A stretch of DNA of 64,000 nt, from contig NZ_QUHC01000006.1 in assembly GCF_003479425.1 (NCBI RefSeq), forward strand, positions 86,733 to 150,732, read 5' to 3'. Below the pieces are notes generated by a model, which was not told the DNA's origin, did no database searches, and was given only the letters and a program-made list of their open reading frames with translations. Shown here in pieces: positions 62,106-64,000 of the stretch (position 1 is the stretch's first letter; each line of letters opens with the position of its first letter). The DNA is from Odoribacter sp. AF15-53 (GTDB lineage Bacteria > Bacteroidota > Bacteroidia > Bacteroidales > Marinifilaceae). The position numbers and the translations under genes are program-made.

Positions 62106-62138
62106 AAAAGACGGGATACGGCCAATATTCCGTCTTTT
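62106..62138 (-). terminator. Hairpin between fecR and susC, locus D
   Basis: AAAAGACGGGATA (62106-62118) pairs with TATTCCGTCTTTT (62126-62138), with one wobble, right after the fecR stop. TTTT ends the stem on the minus strand. A second, small hairpin (TCCGG..CCGGA) lies in the susC leader. Confidence 0.65.
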
Positions 62139-62141
62139 ATT

Positions 62142-63299
62142 TTATCTTTCTCTTATAAAAATATTATTCCCTTTTATTTCAAATTCGGTATTACCCGTCA
62201 TTTCCAACATGGTCACAATCTTTGAGAAATCATCATAACGACGCATTTTTCCCGTGAAAGTAACCTCCTTCTGAGATTCGTTCTCCCAAAACACGTTCAC
62301 GTTATACCACCTTGACACGATTTTCATGATCTCCTCCAAACGTTCCTGTTGGAAAGCAAACACCCCCTCTTTCCATGCGGTGTAAAGATAAGTATCCACT
62401 CCCCGTTTTTCCATTTCCCCCGTTTGATCAAGGATCCCTTGTTCTCCGGGATTTAATATCACCTTCTTGTCTCCGGACAAAAAGGCCACCTTACCACGTA
62501 CTAAAGTCGTCATCACCACATCTTCGTCCTCGTATGCCCGGATGTCAAAACTCGTTCCCAACACCTTCACTACCGACTTTTTCAATTCGACAAGAAAAGG
62601 ATGATCTTTATCTGATGTCACATCAAAATAAGCCTCTCCCGACAAAAACACTTTCCGCTCGTTTCCCACAAACTTCACCGGATAACGCAATTCCGATTCC
62701 GAATTCATATAAACAACCGTTCCGTCACTCAACGTAATGGAATACTCCCCGCCGCGAGGGATACGTAAAATATTATAATGAACTTCCGCAACGACAGAAG
62801 TATCTCCCAGATAATTTAATCCCTTATCCTGCACCCAGATATTGGCTCCTTGCTGGCTGAATAAAGAATCCGTCATCTCCTTACCTAACAATCTTTTCGT
62901 TCCATCTGCCAAAACAAGTTCTGCCTTTAATTCTCCATGCCGGATCACCCGTGCAACTTGTTCCGAAACCTGCTGTTCCTCCTCCGTACCAACCCATAAC
63001 AAGACAACAATCACCGGTAGTAAAATTCCTGCAGCAATAGAAATAACCCGTTTTATCCGACGACTTCTCACATGCTGTTTCCGTTTCCGGATCACATTCA
63101 TGTAACCATCCACGATATTCACCCGGCTAACTTCCTGACACTTCTTTTCCACGAAACCTCGTTTTATCACCTCATGGTAAAGATGCTCATTTTCCACACT
63201 TTTTCCCCTCCATGCCCGTAAACGAACTTCCTCCTCTTTCGAGAGTCCCCCAAGAAGAACCTTTGACAAAAGTGTCGGAATTTCTTTATATCTATTCAT
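62142..63299 (-). CDS. FecR-family anti-sigma factor, locus D
   Basis: The 385-residue protein has a cytoplasmic part (1-85; TLLSKVLLGGLSKEEEVRLR), a transmembrane helix (about 86-104; VISIAAGILLPVIVVLLWVG), a FecR domain (about 175-275; IPRGGEYSITLSDGTVVYMN; RKVFLSGEAYFDVTSDKDH) and a C-terminal DUF4974-like region (IVSRWYNVNVFWENESQKE). It follows the sigma gene by 133 bp; that gap holds an AT-rich stretch with poly-A and no frame. Confidence 0.92.
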   Translation of the reverse strand: MNRYKEIPTLLSKVLLGGLSKEEEVRLRAWRGKSVENEHLYHEVIKRGFVEKKCQEVSRVNIVDGYMNVIRKRKQHVRSRRIKRVISIAAGILLPVIVVLLWVGTEEEQQVSEQVARVIRHGELKAELVLADGTKRLLGKEMTDSLFSQQGANIWVQDKGLNYLGDTSVVAEVHYNILRIPRGGEYSITLSDGTVVYMNSESELRYPVKFVGNERKVFLSGEAYFDVTSDKDHPFLVELKKSVVKVLGTSFDIRAYEDEDVVMTTLVRGKVAFLSGDKKVILNPGEQGILDQTGEMEKRGVDTYLYTAWKEGVFAFQQERLEEIMKIVSRWYNVNVFWENESQKEVTFTGKMRRYDDFSKIVTMLEMTGNTEFEIKGNNIFIRER

Positions 63300-63432
63300 A
63301 TCCTTTATAATTTTCGCTTTATATCCCTATGACACTTCAGAAAAAAAAAGGAGGTATATCAATATGAAAAAAAAATCGCACAAAACAATCCGCCAGATCT
63401 CACGCATCCCCCCAAAGCCGCACTCTCGTCGA

Positions 63433-63987
63433 TTAACACGCCACTGAAAAAAAGAGCGTAAAAAGATTCCCCAATTTCTCTTTAAGCATCCGGCGGGCAA
63501 TCTGCTTCTGTTTTTTCACGGTTTCCACGGCAATGCCCAACTCCTCCGCAATCTCTTTTGCCGAATACCCCTGTATTGCACGGGAAAACACGTTCCGACT
63601 ACCGGCGGGTAAATCTTCCAACGCATGCATCACGATACGGAACGTCTCGTTTTCGATATATTCATTTATTTCAAAAAACTCTAACTCTTCAGTAAAAGAT
63701 TTGGTTGCTTGTTGGCGCACCTTTTCCGCTCGCAGATAATTAAAACTTTTAAACCGTACCATTTGATACAAATAAGCCGACAGGTTGTCTATTCCCTGCA
63801 AATTTTCACGCCCCTCCCACACTTTCACGAACACATCCTGCACGATATCTTCGGCCGCCTCCTGTTCATCCACGTATTTCATTGCAGAAGAGACCAATAA
63901 AGGGTAATAATCTATAAAAAGAGACTGAAAAGCCCTTTCATCACCTTTCATCAAACCGCTCATATTTAGAGAATTATCCTCGATCAT
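63433..63987 (-). CDS. ECF sigma-70 factor, locus D
   Basis: The 184-residue protein has region 2 (about 20-85; LVSSAMKYVDEQEAAEDIVQ, then DVFVKVWEG) and region 4 (about 118-172; LPAGSRNVFSRAIQGYSAKE, then IAEELGIAVETVKKQKQIA). It is the partner of the locus D FecR. The ATG at 63987 comes only 13 bases from the window edge, so its promoter cannot be seen. Confidence 0.92.
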   Translation of the reverse strand: MIEDNSLNMSGLMKGDERAFQSLFIDYYPLLVSSAMKYVDEQEAAEDIVQDVFVKVWEGRENLQGIDNLSAYLYQMVRFKSFNYLRAEKVRQQATKSFTEELEFFEINEYIENETFRIVMHALEDLPAGSRNVFSRAIQGYSAKEIAEELGIAVETVKKQKQIARRMLKEKLGNLFTLFFSVAC

Positions 63988-64000
63988 TAAAGGAACGTTT
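63986..64000. promoter_or_regulatory. 15-mer at the locus D sigma start
   Basis: ATTAAAGGAACGTTT overlaps the sigma start codon and is identical to 54356-54370. A 13-of-15 relative lies at 40795-40809. See those entries. Confidence 0.4.

Overview
The window looks like a chromosomal segment of a gut Bacteroidota, order Bacteroidales. The evidence is the -7 promoter boxes of the form TAnnTTTG, the lack of Shine-Dalgarno sites, and four FecR-regulated SusC/SusD loci with DUF4843, PKD-like and TlpA partners. That last combination is abundant in Odoribacteraceae such as Butyricimonas. The genus is an inference from gene content, not a database result. I see no tRNA, rRNA, CRISPR array, transposase or integrase.

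Layout. 1-3.1 kb (-): a partial AsmA-like protein running off the left edge, and a secreted protein that may be DUF4424-like. 3.2-4.8 kb (+): a C69 dipeptidase. 4.87-5.0 kb: a nested inverted-repeat element. 5.1-8.0 kb (+): an rclR-rclC-rclA-like reactive-chlorine cluster. 8.0-10.8 kb (-): a sensor histidine kinase without a partner regulator. 10.9-21.1 kb (-), locus A: ECF sigma, FecR, SusC, SusD, DUF4843, PKD-like lipoprotein, TlpA. 21.2-40.8 kb (-), locus B: FecR, SusC, SusD, DUF4843, PKD-like lipoprotein, TlpA, a double TlpA, a small Cys-rich secreted peptide, a beta-propeller lipoprotein, two Cys-pair lipoproteins, a mini carboxypeptidase-regulatory protein, and a very large membrane protein with ABC-2-like, M1-like and golvesin-like parts. 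41.4-45.3 kb (+): a second peptide plus large membrane protein cassette, lying between locus B FecR and an ECF sigma gene (45.3-45.8 kb, -). 46.0-54.2 kb (-), locus C: FecR, SusC, SusD, DUF4465 protein, thioredoxin, with no sigma gene of its own. 54.3-54.8 kb: decayed remains of a third membrane-protein gene with two leader motifs. 54.9-64.0 kb (-), locus D: sigma, FecR, SusC, SusD, a shortened DUF4843-like protein, a thioredoxin, then a short TlpA after a strong terminator.

How the parts may work together. Each SusC carries an N-terminal STN domain, so ligand binding outside can signal through FecR to an ECF sigma factor. Every locus ends in periplasmic thioredoxin-fold proteins, which suggests redox-active or cysteine-containing substrates. 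The most interesting unit is a repeated cassette: a small secreted Cys-rich peptide, a strong hairpin straight after it, and (directly, or after four intervening genes) a ~1120-residue fusion whose peptidase-like part lacks HExxH. A motif, TTTCACCC-N12-G(A/G)ATTGT, occurs four times: ahead of locus B fecR, ahead of the plus-strand peptide cassette, ahead of locus C fecR, and beside the relic. It may be the promoter of one ECF sigma factor that controls loci B and C together.

Limits: all family names come from reading translated sequence. No searches, alignments or folding calculations were run. Pairings, spacings and positions were read by hand.
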